DNA of 38,472 nucleotides, from assembly GCA_031280685.1 (NCBI GenBank), contig JAITGM010000029.1, forward strand, positions 1 to 38,472. The letters run 5' to 3'. Of the stretch, positions 7,317 to 15,774 are shown one piece after another; position 1 is the first letter of the stretch; each line of letters starts with the position of its first letter. The translations under genes and the position numbers were made by a program. Under the pieces are notes generated by a model. The model worked only from the letters and a program-made list of their open reading frames with translations. It ran no database searches and was not told the DNA's origin. This DNA comes from Christensenellaceae bacterium (GTDB taxonomy: Bacteria > Bacillota > Clostridia > Christensenellales > UBA1750).

Positions 7317-8258
7317 TTAGCGGGCTGCCTTGGGCTGCCCACTCACGGAATCGACGCCGCCAAAGAGGGCGTGGAGCCGATCGAGCACGGCGTCTGGCAG
7401 CTCCGGCCCTTCGATGGAGCGTAGATTATCGAGCAGATGGGCCTGGCTGCCGGTACCGGTCAGCACCACATCGATGCCCGCGCTGTGGCGGCAGAAGCGG
7501 TAGGCTGCCTCCATGATGGAAGAAGCGACGCCGCCCTGCGTGAGGAAGGAAAGATCTTCGTCGGGCCTTAAAAGTGCCGGGTCGGCCTGACCGTTCTGAA
7601 GGATCTCCGCGATGTCGGCCTTTAGCTGCGCGGGATTTGAGAGGGCGGTGCGCACGGCGAACATGCACAGGGTGCCCACGCCGTTTTCGGCTGCGAGCGG
7701 CAGGACTTCTTTCGCGGCGGAGGGGTTGAGCAGGTTATAACCCACCATCACGACGTCGAAAAGGTCCTCAGGCAGGGCGATTTTCAGCATCGCGTGCGTG
7801 GTATCGGGTCCAAAGGCCTCCGTGATGCCCGGGAAGCGGATCTTGCCCTGTTCCTGTGCCTTTTTGAGGGTGGGCAGCAGCTCGTCGCGCACATAGGGGT
7901 AGTCCTCGGCGCTCACGCCGTGGATATGGTAAACGTCGATATGGTCGGTCCGCAAAAGGCGCAGGCTTTCTTCAATGGTGGGCATCAATTCTTCCTTGGT
8001 CTTGGCCTTGTAGGGGAATTTGGTCGAGAGGATATAGCTCTCGCGCGGCAGGCCCTTTAAACCCTGGCCCACTGCGCCCTGGGTGCCGTAAGCCGTCGCC
8101 GTGTCGAAAAAATTCACGCCGGCGTCGTAGGCGGCGCGCACGATAGACGCAGCGTGCGCCTCGCCCTTGGTCGCGATGCCGATGCGCGAAAACCCGCCGC
8201 AGCCAAGCCCCGCGATGGTCGTCTCCAGGCCCGTGCGGCCTAAACTGATCTTTTGCAT
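7317..8258 (-). CDS. aldo/keto reductase
   Basis: This NAD(P)H-dependent oxidoreductase of 313 residues has the aldo/keto reductase TIM barrel. The catalytic tetrad can be read as D52 and Y57 (FFDTATAYG), K80 (LSTKFPYK) and H113 (DVYHIHGVS). Conserved N-terminal features (SLGRTGLETTIAGLGCGGFSRIG) match the subgroup often annotated as predicted oxidoreductases. There is no C-terminal 4Fe-4S cluster region. AAGGAGG precedes the ATG, and a promoter lies at 8299-8327. The nitroreductase follows in the same direction. The substrate is unknown. Confidence 0.92.
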   Translation of the reverse strand: MQKISLGRTGLETTIAGLGCGGFSRIGIATKGEAHAASIVRAAYDAGVNFFDTATAYGTQGAVGQGLKGLPRESYILSTKFPYKAKTKEELMPTIEESLRLLRTDHIDVYHIHGVSAEDYPYVRDELLPTLKKAQEQGKIRFPGITEAFGPDTTHAMLKIALPEDLFDVVMVGYNLLNPSAAKEVLPLAAENGVGTLCMFAVRTALSNPAQLKADIAEILQNGQADPALLRPDEDLSFLTQGGVASSIMEAAYRFCRHSAGIDVVLTGTGSQAHLLDNLRSIEGPELPDAVLDRLHALFGGVDSVSGQPKAAR

Positions 8259-8298
8259 GGGGCAATCCTCCTTATCTATTGGTTTTTATTGCCCTTTC

Positions 8299-8327
8299 AG
8301 TATAATTCACTTTTTTGCTTTCCGCAA
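8299..8327 (-). promoter_or_regulatory. promoter of the aldo/keto reductase operon
   Basis: On the minus strand TTGCGG (8322-8327), a 17-base spacer and TATACT (8299-8304) precede the gene by about 40 bases. Confidence 0.65.
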
Positions 8328-8340
8328 ATGGAAAATTGGG

Positions 8341-8369
8341 TTTACATCGGGCGGATATAATGTTACTAT
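8341..8369 (+). promoter_or_regulatory. candidate promoter of the VOC/propeller pair
   Basis: TTTACA (8341-8346) is 17 bases from TACTAT (8364-8369). A perfect TATAAT also lies at 8356-8361 but without a good -35, so the exact element is uncertain. Confidence 0.5.
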
Positions 8370-8403
8370 ATGGTTAAAAAATCAGTTCAAGGAGGAAGGC
8401 AAG

Positions 8404-8856
8404 ATGACCAATAACGTAGACTTCAAGGGCTTTATTCAGGTTGCTCTGGTGGTCAGGGATATCGAAAAAGCGGCTGAAACCTGGGCCAAGTTCTTCAACG
8501 TGCCCAAGCCCGAGATTAGGGACAATAAGCCCACCCATAACCCGAACTTGACCTACCGCGGCAAGGAGGCCTATTACGGCCTGAAATTCGCCGTGATCCA
8601 GGCCGGCAACTTCGTCGTGGAGCTGCACGAGCCAGACGAGCACGATTCCACCTTCAAGGAATTCCTCGATAAGCACGGCAACGGCGTGCATCACCTGGGC
8701 TTTTGCGTGGGCGAAAGGCGCGATGCCGTGATCGGCGAGCTTGAAGAGATGGGCTACGAGATGCGCACCATCGGCTACTACCCGGGCTCGAGCTGGACCA
8801 TCGTCGATTGCGAGGACGACCTGGGCGTGAACCTCAACATCAAGCCAAAGGCCTAA
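8404..8856 (+). CDS. VOC-superfamily (glyoxalase-like) protein
   Basis: This 150-residue protein has the vicinal-oxygen-chelate fold, resembling methylmalonyl-CoA epimerase and glyoxalase relatives. Two half-modules are visible: FIQVALVVRDIEKAAETWAKFF with VIQAGNFVVELHEP, and GVHHLGFCVGERRDAVIGEL with the C-terminal LGVNLNI. The usual first metal-ligand histidine of the opening strand is replaced by Gln (IQVALVV), so a standard metal site is not assured. The start at ATG 8404 follows AAGGAGG; longer in-frame extensions overlap the divergent promoter region. The TolB-like propeller gene follows within 30 bases, suggesting a two-gene operon. Substrate unknown. Confidence 0.82.
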   Translation: MTNNVDFKGFIQVALVVRDIEKAAETWAKFFNVPKPEIRDNKPTHNPNLTYRGKEAYYGLKFAVIQAGNFVVELHEPDEHDSTFKEFLDKHGNGVHHLGFCVGERRDAVIGELEEMGYEMRTIGYYPGSSWTIVDCEDDLGVNLNIKPKA

Positions 8857-8883
8857 AAAGAACGAAAAAGGGAGGAAAGCACA

Positions 8884-9741
8884 ATGGCGGAGCCCAAACT
8901 CGTCAGCGTTTTGCGGATTTACGACCTCGAAACGGGGTCGGCCCAGGTTATCAAGGAGTTTCCGGAGCGGATGGAGGCCCCGAACTGGACGCCGGACGGC
9001 AAGGAGCTCGTCTATAACTCTGGCGGCGGCATCTATCGCTTCGACCTGGCTACGAAAGAGAGCACAAAGGTCGATACCGGCAGTTGCAGTTTCTGCAACA
9101 ACGACCATGTTCTTTCGGCGGACGGCAGCTGGATCGCCATCAGCGCGGGAACGGCCGAAGTGCGCTCTTCGCGCGTCTGGGTCGTGCCCTTAAGCGGCGG
9201 GGAGCCCAGGCTGATCACCGAAAAGATGCCCTCCTACCTGCACGGCATTTCGCCTGACGGCAAAACCCTGGCCTATTGCGCCGAAAGGAACGGCAACTTC
9301 GATGTGTACACCATCCCCACAACTGGCGGTGAGGAAACCCGCCTGACCACCGCGGAAGGGCTGGACGACGGCCCCGAATATTCGCCGGACGGCAAGACGA
9401 TCTGGTTCAACTCCGTGCGTACGGGCCTCATGCAGGCCTGGAAGATGGACGCGGACGGCGCGAACCAAACCCAAATGACCTTCAACGAGGATATGAATTC
9501 CTGGTTCCCGCATATTTCGCCGGATGGCAAAAAGGCCGTTTACGTGGCCTACCACAAGGGCGACGTGGAGCCAGGCGCGCACCCCGCCAATAAGAACATT
9601 GAGCTAAGAATGATCCCCGCTGAGGGAGGCAAGCCCGAGATCTTGCTCAAGGCCTTCGGCGGCCAGGGCACCATGAACGTCAACTCCTGGTCGCCCTGCT
9701 CGAAGCGCTTCGCCTTCGTAACTTACCGCTTCGAGGAATAA
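8884..9741 (+). CDS. TolB-like WD40/PD40 beta-propeller protein
   Basis: The 285-residue protein is built of repeats with the PD40 pattern (WTPDGKELVY, SPDGKTLAY, SPDGKTIWF, SPDGKKAVY), so it folds as a beta propeller like the C-terminal domain of TolB. There is no signal peptide, so it is probably cytoplasmic, unlike TolB. Such domains commonly bind proteins or small molecules; no catalytic residues are evident. GGGAGG lies upstream of ATG 8884. It is cotranscribed with the VOC gene. A plausible reading is an enzyme paired with a sensor or binding protein, but that is inference. Confidence 0.8.
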   Translation: MAEPKLVSVLRIYDLETGSAQVIKEFPERMEAPNWTPDGKELVYNSGGGIYRFDLATKESTKVDTGSCSFCNNDHVLSADGSWIAISAGTAEVRSSRVWVVPLSGGEPRLITEKMPSYLHGISPDGKTLAYCAERNGNFDVYTIPTTGGEETRLTTAEGLDDGPEYSPDGKTIWFNSVRTGLMQAWKMDADGANQTQMTFNEDMNSWFPHISPDGKKAVYVAYHKGDVEPGAHPANKNIELRMIPAEGGKPEILLKAFGGQGTMNVNSWSPCSKRFAFVTYRFEE

Positions 9742-9767
9742 AAACCAATCGCAACGCCTTTTTTGCG

Positions 9768-9806
9768 GGCCTTTTCTTAGAGCGTTCCAAGGAAAGGCCG
9801 TTTTTT
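9768..9806 (+). terminator. terminator after the propeller gene
   Basis: The stem GGCCTTT (9768-9774) / AAAGGCC (9793-9799) is followed by a G and six T. Confidence 0.75.
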
Positions 9807-9840
9807 GCGTTTGGGCTGGCGTGCGGCCCACGGCTTGCGG

Positions 9841-9846
9841 TATACT
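9841..9846 (+). promoter_or_regulatory. candidate -10 element of tgt
   Basis: TATACT about 33 bases before the tgt start matches the -10 box used elsewhere in the window, but no convincing -35 is present. Confidence 0.4.
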
Positions 9847-9848
9847 GA

Positions 9849-10988
<1,140 letters not shown>

Positions 10989-10994
10989 GCGCGA

Positions 10995-11023
10995 TTGTAA
11001 AGGCAGGATAGCTTTGCTATACT
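10995..11023 (+). promoter_or_regulatory. promoter of yajC
   Basis: TTGTAA (10995-11000), a 17-base spacer and TATACT (11018-11023), with a TG extension, lie just after the tgt stop. Confidence 0.75.
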
Positions 11024-11053
11024 AAGCCGTAGTTTGATGTGGAGGTGCCCCAA

Positions 11054-11359
11054 ATGCCCCAAGACGTTGCCAATATATTGATGCAAATCGTTCCCTTTGC
11101 GCTGATCATCGTCGTGTTTTACTTCCTGCTGATCCGCCCGCAGCGCAAGAAGGATAAAGAGGTCAAGAGCATGCTCTCTAACCTGAAAGTCGGCGACCGG
11201 ATCGCGACCATCGGCGGCCTGTATGGCAACATCGCGGCGATTAAAGACGATGTGCTGACGCTGACCGTCGGCCCGGAAAAGGTCAAGATCATGGTGGCCA
11301 GGTGGGCGATCCGCTCGCTTGAAAGCACGCCCGAAGGCAGCGAAAACGACCTGATTTAG
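11054..11359 (+). CDS. yajC: preprotein translocase accessory subunit YajC
   Basis: This 101-residue single-span membrane protein associates with SecDF at the Sec translocon. Residues 8-31 form the membrane segment (IVPFALIIVVFYFLLIRPQRKKDKE), whose FLLIRPQRKK end is diagnostic. The soluble part carries LKVGDRIATIGGLYGNI, also typical. The start at ATG 11054 is 7 bases after GGAGGTG; the in-frame ATG at 11039 has no ribosome site. secD and secF, often next in the operon, do not follow; a terminator comes immediately after. Confidence 0.95.
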   Translation: MPQDVANILMQIVPFALIIVVFYFLLIRPQRKKDKEVKSMLSNLKVGDRIATIGGLYGNIAAIKDDVLTLTVGPEKVKIMVARWAIRSLESTPEGSENDLI

Positions 11360-11382
11360 TCCCGTTTAGCGGCTAAAACGCA

Positions 11383-11414
11383 GCCCTTTCCCAAGCCTTT
11401 GGGGAAGGGCTTTT
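11383..11414 (+). terminator. terminator after yajC
   Basis: A 10-bp stem (11383-11392 with 11401-11410) followed by TTTT ends the yajC transcript. Confidence 0.85.
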
Positions 11415-11533
11415 GCTATGCGCCACTCTTTTTGCGTTTTTCGGCAAACCTCCCGGGCCTTTTTGCCATATGGTAGGAAGGGGGCGCTCCCGCGCCCCCT
11501 CATTTCCTTTTTTGAAGAAGGGGGAAAAGGCTT

Positions 11534-12220
11534 ATGGGAATTTGGCCCGACAATACCTGCCTGATGTGCGACATGCCCTGGAAGAACAACCGCGTGCTCT
11601 ATGACGGCTCCCCTTGCTGCAGGGGCGATGGAGAGGAAAGCCTCGCCTGCTGCCTCTGGCTAGGCGCGCTCTGCCTTAAAATGGGCGCGGATGGCCGCTT
11701 GCGCGGCGAAAAACTGGGCGAAAGCGAGCCGCTCTTCGCCTTTGAAACGGGGAAGAGGGTGCGGCGCGGCAGCATGGCCGCGGACGTGCTCTTTAAAACC
11801 CTTTATTTTGCGGCGGGGGACGAGATCTTGGCGCTGGATCTTGAGAGCGGCGAGATTCTTTGGTCGCTGCGCCTTAATGGTGAGGCGCAAAGCCCCATGC
11901 TCTTTGAATTGGCTGGGCCCGGGGGGATATTACCCCTGCTGGGCGCGGGCGACGAAAGCGGCAGCTTCTTCGCGGTTTGCCGCGAGAGCGGCGAAACGCT
12001 CTGGCGCGCGGAAATCGGCTTTCCCATCGCGGATGTGGCGGCGTATGCCGAGGGGCGGCTCTACATCAGCTGCACCAAGCTCGTCGCCTGCCTGGATGCT
12101 TCAAGCGGCGATGTGATCTGGTTCCAGAACACGGAAGCGGAGCGGGGCATTCTGCACGATGGCTACTATCTGGCCGGGGGCAAGGCCTTCCGCGCGAGCG
12201 ACGGCCTGAGTTCCCCATAA
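11534..12220 (+). CDS. PQQ-like beta-propeller repeat protein with Cys-rich N-terminus
   Basis: The 228-residue product has a C-terminal two thirds made of PQQ-type propeller repeats: AADVLFKTLYFAAGDEILALDLESGEILWSL, SGSFFAVCRESGETLWRAEIG and GRLYISCTKLVACLDASSGDVIWF. The count suggests only a partial propeller, so it may oligomerise. The first 50 residues are unusual, with CLMC, two CC pairs and further Cys, perhaps a metal-binding or disulfide-rich knuckle. There is no signal peptide, which argues for the cytoplasm. GAAGGGGG precedes the ATG. It stands alone between terminators, convergent with spoIVA. Function unknown. Confidence 0.72.
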   Translation: MGIWPDNTCLMCDMPWKNNRVLYDGSPCCRGDGEESLACCLWLGALCLKMGADGRLRGEKLGESEPLFAFETGKRVRRGSMAADVLFKTLYFAAGDEILALDLESGEILWSLRLNGEAQSPMLFELAGPGGILPLLGAGDESGSFFAVCRESGETLWRAEIGFPIADVAAYAEGRLYISCTKLVACLDASSGDVIWFQNTEAERGILHDGYYLAGGKAFRASDGLSSP

Positions 12221-12257
12221 AAAGGGCGAAAGCCGCCCGGGGCTTTTTCGCCCCGGG
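12221..12257 (+). terminator. terminator-like hairpin after the PQQ-repeat gene
   Basis: GGGCGAAA (12224-12231) pairs with TTTCGCCC (12246-12253). An alternative stem, CCCGGGG / CCCCGGG (12236-12242, 12251-12257), overlaps it. No long T-tract follows. Confidence 0.45.
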
Positions 12258-12283
12258 TACATAACGAAAACCCCTTCTTCAAA

Positions 12284-12324
12284 GCGAAAAGGGCCTCCCC
12301 CAATCATGGGGAAGGCCCTTTCGC
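12284..12324 (-). terminator. terminator of spoIVA
   Basis: A long stem (GCGAAA-GGGCC... with ...GGCCCTTTCGC, one bulge) sits 8 bases beyond the spoIVA stop. It is nearly symmetrical and could also act on transcripts coming from the left. Confidence 0.7.
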
Positions 12325-12331
12325 CGCCTGG

Positions 12332-13810
12332 TTAAAGCAGAATGCAGATGACGCCGCCGCTGCCCTCGTTGATGATGCGCTGCAGGGTTTCCTTAATCTT
12401 TTCTCGCACATCGCCGGGCATGCGCATGAGCTTACCGGTTAAACCTTCCTCGACGAGGGAGCTTAGGGACTTGCCGAACATGTTCGCGTCCCAAATCTTT
12501 ACGGGGTCGTTCTCAAACTCCTGCAGCAGGTACTTGACCAGTTCCTCGGACTCCTTCTCGCTGCCCATGATGGGGCTGACCTCGGTGGCGATATCCACGC
12601 GCATGAGGTGCAGAGAGGGCCCGGAGGCCTTCAATCTCACGCCAAAGCGGCCGTTTTGCTTGACGAGCTCGGGCTCTTCAAGCGTGAGTTCGTCTTGCAG
12701 GGGCGGGACGAGCCCGTAGCCCGTGGCCCGCACGGACTCCAGCGCGCCCGCGAGCCGGTCATACTCGAGCTTGGCCTTCACCAGGCCGCTCATCAGGCTC
12801 ATGAGGTGGGCGTCGTTCTTGATGGTGGCGCCGCATTGTTCGCCAAGGACGCGATAAAAGAGCTCTGGCTTGATGTTGGCCTTCAAATTTACCGCGCCCT
12901 CGCCAAGGGTGATGGAATCCAGGCTCAGCCCTTCGCTTTCAGCAAAGCTGAAGGCGTCGATGAAGCTTTGGTAGTCCCGCACGTGGCTTAGGGCCTGGCC
13001 GCTTTGCCTTACGGAGGAAAGCAGGCCCGAAATCAGCGGATCCGAGGGGTCGAGGGCCTGCATCCAGCCCGGGATTTCCACGCGAACCGTGCGCAGGGGG
13101 AATTCATAGAGCACGCTGCCAAGGATCGTTTCGATATCGCCCTCTTTCAAGTTCAAAACGTCCATGAGCAGAACGGGCAGGCCGTATTTTTCCTGCAGAT
13201 CCACCTGCAGGGAAACCGCTTCGGAGCCATCCGGATCCGAGGAGTTGAGCACCATCACGAACGGTTTGCCGGATGCCTTCAGCGCGTCTACAACGCGCTC
13301 TTCTGCATCCACATAGTTCATCCGCGGGATGCCCGCGATGCTGCCGTCGGTCGTGACGAGCACGCCGATGGTCGAATGGTCGGTGATGACCTTGCGGGTG
13401 CCGAGCTCGGCCGCGTCGGCAAAGGGAATCTCCTGATCGGCCCAGGGGGTGCGCACCATGCGCGGCGTGCCGTCCTCCTCACCGGTGCCAAGCGCCCCGC
13501 GCACCATATAGCCAACGCAGTCCACCAGGCGCACGTTGAACTGGCCAGCGCCGGGCAGGCTGACCGGCACGGCCTCGCTTGGGATGAAGCGCGGCTGGGT
13601 GGTCATCACCGTGCGCCCCGAGCCGGACTGCGGCAACTCGTCCACCGTGCGGCCCTTCTTGTAGCCTTCCTCCATATGGGGGAGGACCATCAACTCCATG
13701 AGCCTGGAAATCAGCGTGGACTTTCCGGTTCGAACCGGTCCGACCACACCGATGTAGATATCGCCGCCGCAGCGCTGAGCGATATCGCGGTAAATATCGT
13801 ATCTTTCCAT
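12332..13810 (-). CDS. spoIVA: stage IV sporulation protein A, coat morphogenetic ATPase
   Basis: SpoIVA polymerises on the outer forespore membrane and is the basement layer of the spore coat. The protein has 492 residues, the same length as in Bacillus subtilis, and begins with the characteristic MERYDIYRDIAQRCGGDIYIGVVGPVRTGKSTLI. The Walker A motif GPVRTGKST is at residues 24-32. Also typical are the Thr-rich sensor region (SGSGRTVMTTQP) and the hydrophobic C-terminus GGVICILL, needed for forespore targeting. AAGGAGG precedes ATG 13810. The leader contains CATAGCAAA, vaguely like a sigma-E -10, but I find no clear -35. The gene is monocistronic. It is strong evidence that the organism sporulates. 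Confidence 0.98.
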   Translation of the reverse strand: MERYDIYRDIAQRCGGDIYIGVVGPVRTGKSTLISRLMELMVLPHMEEGYKKGRTVDELPQSGSGRTVMTTQPRFIPSEAVPVSLPGAGQFNVRLVDCVGYMVRGALGTGEEDGTPRMVRTPWADQEIPFADAAELGTRKVITDHSTIGVLVTTDGSIAGIPRMNYVDAEERVVDALKASGKPFVMVLNSSDPDGSEAVSLQVDLQEKYGLPVLLMDVLNLKEGDIETILGSVLYEFPLRTVRVEIPGWMQALDPSDPLISGLLSSVRQSGQALSHVRDYQSFIDAFSFAESEGLSLDSITLGEGAVNLKANIKPELFYRVLGEQCGATIKNDAHLMSLMSGLVKAKLEYDRLAGALESVRATGYGLVPPLQDELTLEEPELVKQNGRFGVRLKASGPSLHLMRVDIATEVSPIMGSEKESEELVKYLLQEFENDPVKIWDANMFGKSLSSLVEEGLTGKLMRMPGDVREKIKETLQRIINEGSGGVICILL

Positions 13811-13931
13811 CTGCGTACTCCTCCTTGCATTTAGGCCTTTGCTATGGGAATATATGCGGGCGTGGCCCGCGCTTAGAAGCGCGGCAATGCAAAAAGGGGA
13901 AAGAATTTGGCTGGAAGCGCCCGGGCGCGTA

Positions 13932-13940
13932 TGCTATACT
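13932..13940 (+). promoter_or_regulatory. extended -10 promoter of dhaKL
   Basis: TGCTATACT lies 33 bases before the dhaK ATG. No good -35 is visible, as expected for an extended -10 promoter. Confidence 0.6.
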
Positions 13941-13972
13941 CTTTAAAGAATTGGGAAAGGCAGGCGCAAAGC

Positions 13973-14980
13973 ATGAGAAAGATCATCAACGATCCTAGGA
14001 ATTTCGTGGAAGAAACGATGGAGGGCATCACCCTGGCTTACGGAGGCAAGGTTGCCCTGCTGAACGGCGATCCCCGCGTGCTGGTGCGCGCAACCCCTAA
14101 GGAAGAGGGCAAGGTGGCCGTGGTCACCGGCGGCGGCAGCGGCCATTTGCCGGTGTTTTTGGGCTACGTGGGGGAGGGCATGCTCGATGGCTGCGCCGTT
14201 GGCAACGTCTTTGCCTCGCCCTCCGCCCAGAAGATGACCGATATGATCCTGGGCTGCGACCGGGGCGCCGGCGTTTTGTGCCTGTATGGCAACTATGGCG
14301 GCGATTCGCTGAACTTCGGCATGGCCCGTGAAAACGCGGACTTTGAGGATGTCAAGACGGCCGAAGTCCGCTTCGCGGACGACGTGGCCTCCGCGCCCAA
14401 GGGCGAAGAAGCCAGGCGCAGGGGCGTGGCGGGCGTGGTGTTCGCCTTTAAGGTCGCAGGCGCCGCCGCCGAGCAGGGCAAGAGCCTGGAAGAAGTCACC
14501 ACGGTGGCCGAAAAGGCCCTGGCCAACATCCGCACGATGGGCGTGGCGCTCTCGCCCTGCATCATTCCCGAGGTCGGCAAGCCCTCCTTCAGCATTGAAG
14601 AGGACGAGATCGAGATCGGCATGGGCATCCATGGCGAGCCGGGCATTGAAGTGCGCAAGATGATGACGGCCGACGAGATCGCGGAGGTCATCCTGGGCAA
14701 GATTTTGGAAGATATGCCCCTGAGCGAGGGCGATGAGGTTTCTGTGCTGGTCAACGGCCTAGGCGGCACGCCGATGGAGGAGCTGCTCATCGTTTATCGC
14801 CGCGTGCATCAAATCCTGGCCCAAAAGGGCGTCAAAATCCACATGCCGCACATCGGCGAGTACGCAACCTCGATGGAGATGGCCGGGCTTTCGGTTTCGC
14901 TCTTTAGGCTCGACGCCGAAATGAAGGCCTTGCTAGAATCCCCCGCGGGCACGCCCTTTTACACCAACGCCAACAAATAA
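13973..14980 (+). CDS. dhaK: dihydroxyacetone kinase subunit DhaK-like
   Basis: DhaK binds dihydroxyacetone covalently and presents it for phosphorylation. The start at ATG 13973 matches the family N-terminus (MRKIINDPRNFVEETMEG); an upstream in-frame start would run through the promoter. The 336-residue chain has the equivalents of the substrate residues: H58 in GGGSGH, D111 in GNYGGDSLNF, and the hemiaminal-forming H220 in GMGIHGEPG. The usual GHEPAHxGYVG is changed to GHLPVFLGYVG next to the substrate, so another short ketose could be used. dhaL follows after 21 bases; dhaM is absent here. The ribosome site is weak (AGGCAGG). Confidence 0.92.
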   Translation: MRKIINDPRNFVEETMEGITLAYGGKVALLNGDPRVLVRATPKEEGKVAVVTGGGSGHLPVFLGYVGEGMLDGCAVGNVFASPSAQKMTDMILGCDRGAGVLCLYGNYGGDSLNFGMARENADFEDVKTAEVRFADDVASAPKGEEARRRGVAGVVFAFKVAGAAAEQGKSLEEVTTVAEKALANIRTMGVALSPCIIPEVGKPSFSIEEDEIEIGMGIHGEPGIEVRKMMTADEIAEVILGKILEDMPLSEGDEVSVLVNGLGGTPMEELLIVYRRVHQILAQKGVKIHMPHIGEYATSMEMAGLSVSLFRLDAEMKALLESPAGTPFYTNANK

Positions 14981-15001
14981 CGAAGGAAAGCGGGTGCCCC
15001 C

Positions 15002-15628
15002 ATGCTCACGAAGGAAGCGCTGCAAAGGGCCGTCGCGGCCATCAGCCAAAAGATGGACGAAAATAAGGAGCTGCTCGTGGCCCTCGACCAGCAAAACGGC
15101 GATGGCGACCTGGGAATCTATATGAGCGCGGGCTTCGCCGCCGTGAAAGAGAGCCTTTCAACCGCGGAAGAAGCCGATCTTGGCCGCCTTTTGCTAAAGT
15201 GCGCCTCGGTCTTTAACGAAGCGGCGCCATCCTCTCTTGGAACCATCCTCTCGTTCGGCTACATGGGCATGGCGCGTGCCCTGCGCGGCAAGGCAGAGGC
15301 GAGTCTGCCCGATGTGACCGCGGCGCTTGAGGCCGGCGTCAACAACATCATGGAAAAGGCCAAGTCCAAGCCCGGGGAAAAGACGGTTTTAGATGCGCTC
15401 TGCCCCGCTGTGGAGGCGCTGAAGCAGGCAGCCGGCCAAAGCGCTGCGGAAGCCTTCGCCTTGGCCGCCAAGGCGGCCGCCGAGGGCTCGGAAGCGACGA
15501 AGGCCATGGTGCCAAAGCACGGCAGGGCCGCTTACTACGGCGAAAAGGGCCTTGGGCTGCTCGACGGCGGCTCAGTCGCCGGCAAGCTGATTTTTGAGGG
15601 CATCGCGCAGGCCTGCGAAGGGAAATAG
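15002..15628 (+). CDS. dhaL: dihydroxyacetone kinase subunit DhaL-like
   Basis: DhaL is the nucleotide-binding subunit of dihydroxyacetone kinase. The 208-residue protein keeps the three aspartates that chelate Mg-ADP (D29, D34, D36 in LDQQNGDGDLG), but the usual GDGDHG reads GDGDLG. The helical barrel also keeps the conserved GTILSFGYMG-like, LDALCPAVEAL and GRAAYYGEKGLGLLDGGSVAG regions. In PTS-dependent systems DhaL-ADP is rephosphorylated by DhaM; no dhaM is adjacent, so the phosphoryl donor must be encoded elsewhere or be ATP directly. Coupled to dhaK by a short gap with a good ribosome site. Confidence 0.92.
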   Translation: MLTKEALQRAVAAISQKMDENKELLVALDQQNGDGDLGIYMSAGFAAVKESLSTAEEADLGRLLLKCASVFNEAAPSSLGTILSFGYMGMARALRGKAEASLPDVTAALEAGVNNIMEKAKSKPGEKTVLDALCPAVEALKQAAGQSAAEAFALAAKAAAEGSEATKAMVPKHGRAAYYGEKGLGLLDGGSVAGKLIFEGIAQACEGK

Positions 15629-15679
15629 ACAAATCTGAAACAAGATCGTTACCGGATTGTAAAAAAATGCAGTAACATC

Positions 15680-15708
15680 TTGCGCGCTTCCTAGACGTTT
15701 GCTATAAT
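15680..15708 (+). promoter_or_regulatory. promoter of the 829-residue surface protein
   Basis: TTGCGC (15680-15685), a 17-base spacer and TATAAT (15703-15708), the latter as part of TTTGCTATAAT, precede a leader with a small hairpin (TCCGGC 15724-15729 / GCCGGA 15734-15739). Confidence 0.8.
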
Positions 15709-15774
15709 AAACTGTCAAAAGCGTCCGGCCTTTGCCGGATGATGGGCAGATAGCAAAGAGAAGGGGTAAGGGCG

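Noticed and set aside
8167..8403. N-terminal extension of the VOC gene.
   Set aside because: It runs over the divergent aldo/keto reductase start and both promoters; the ATG at 8404 with AAGGAGG fits the family N-terminus.
12342..13834. Long frames opposite spoIVA.
   Set aside because: They are shadows of a certain gene in other frames and have no independent signals.
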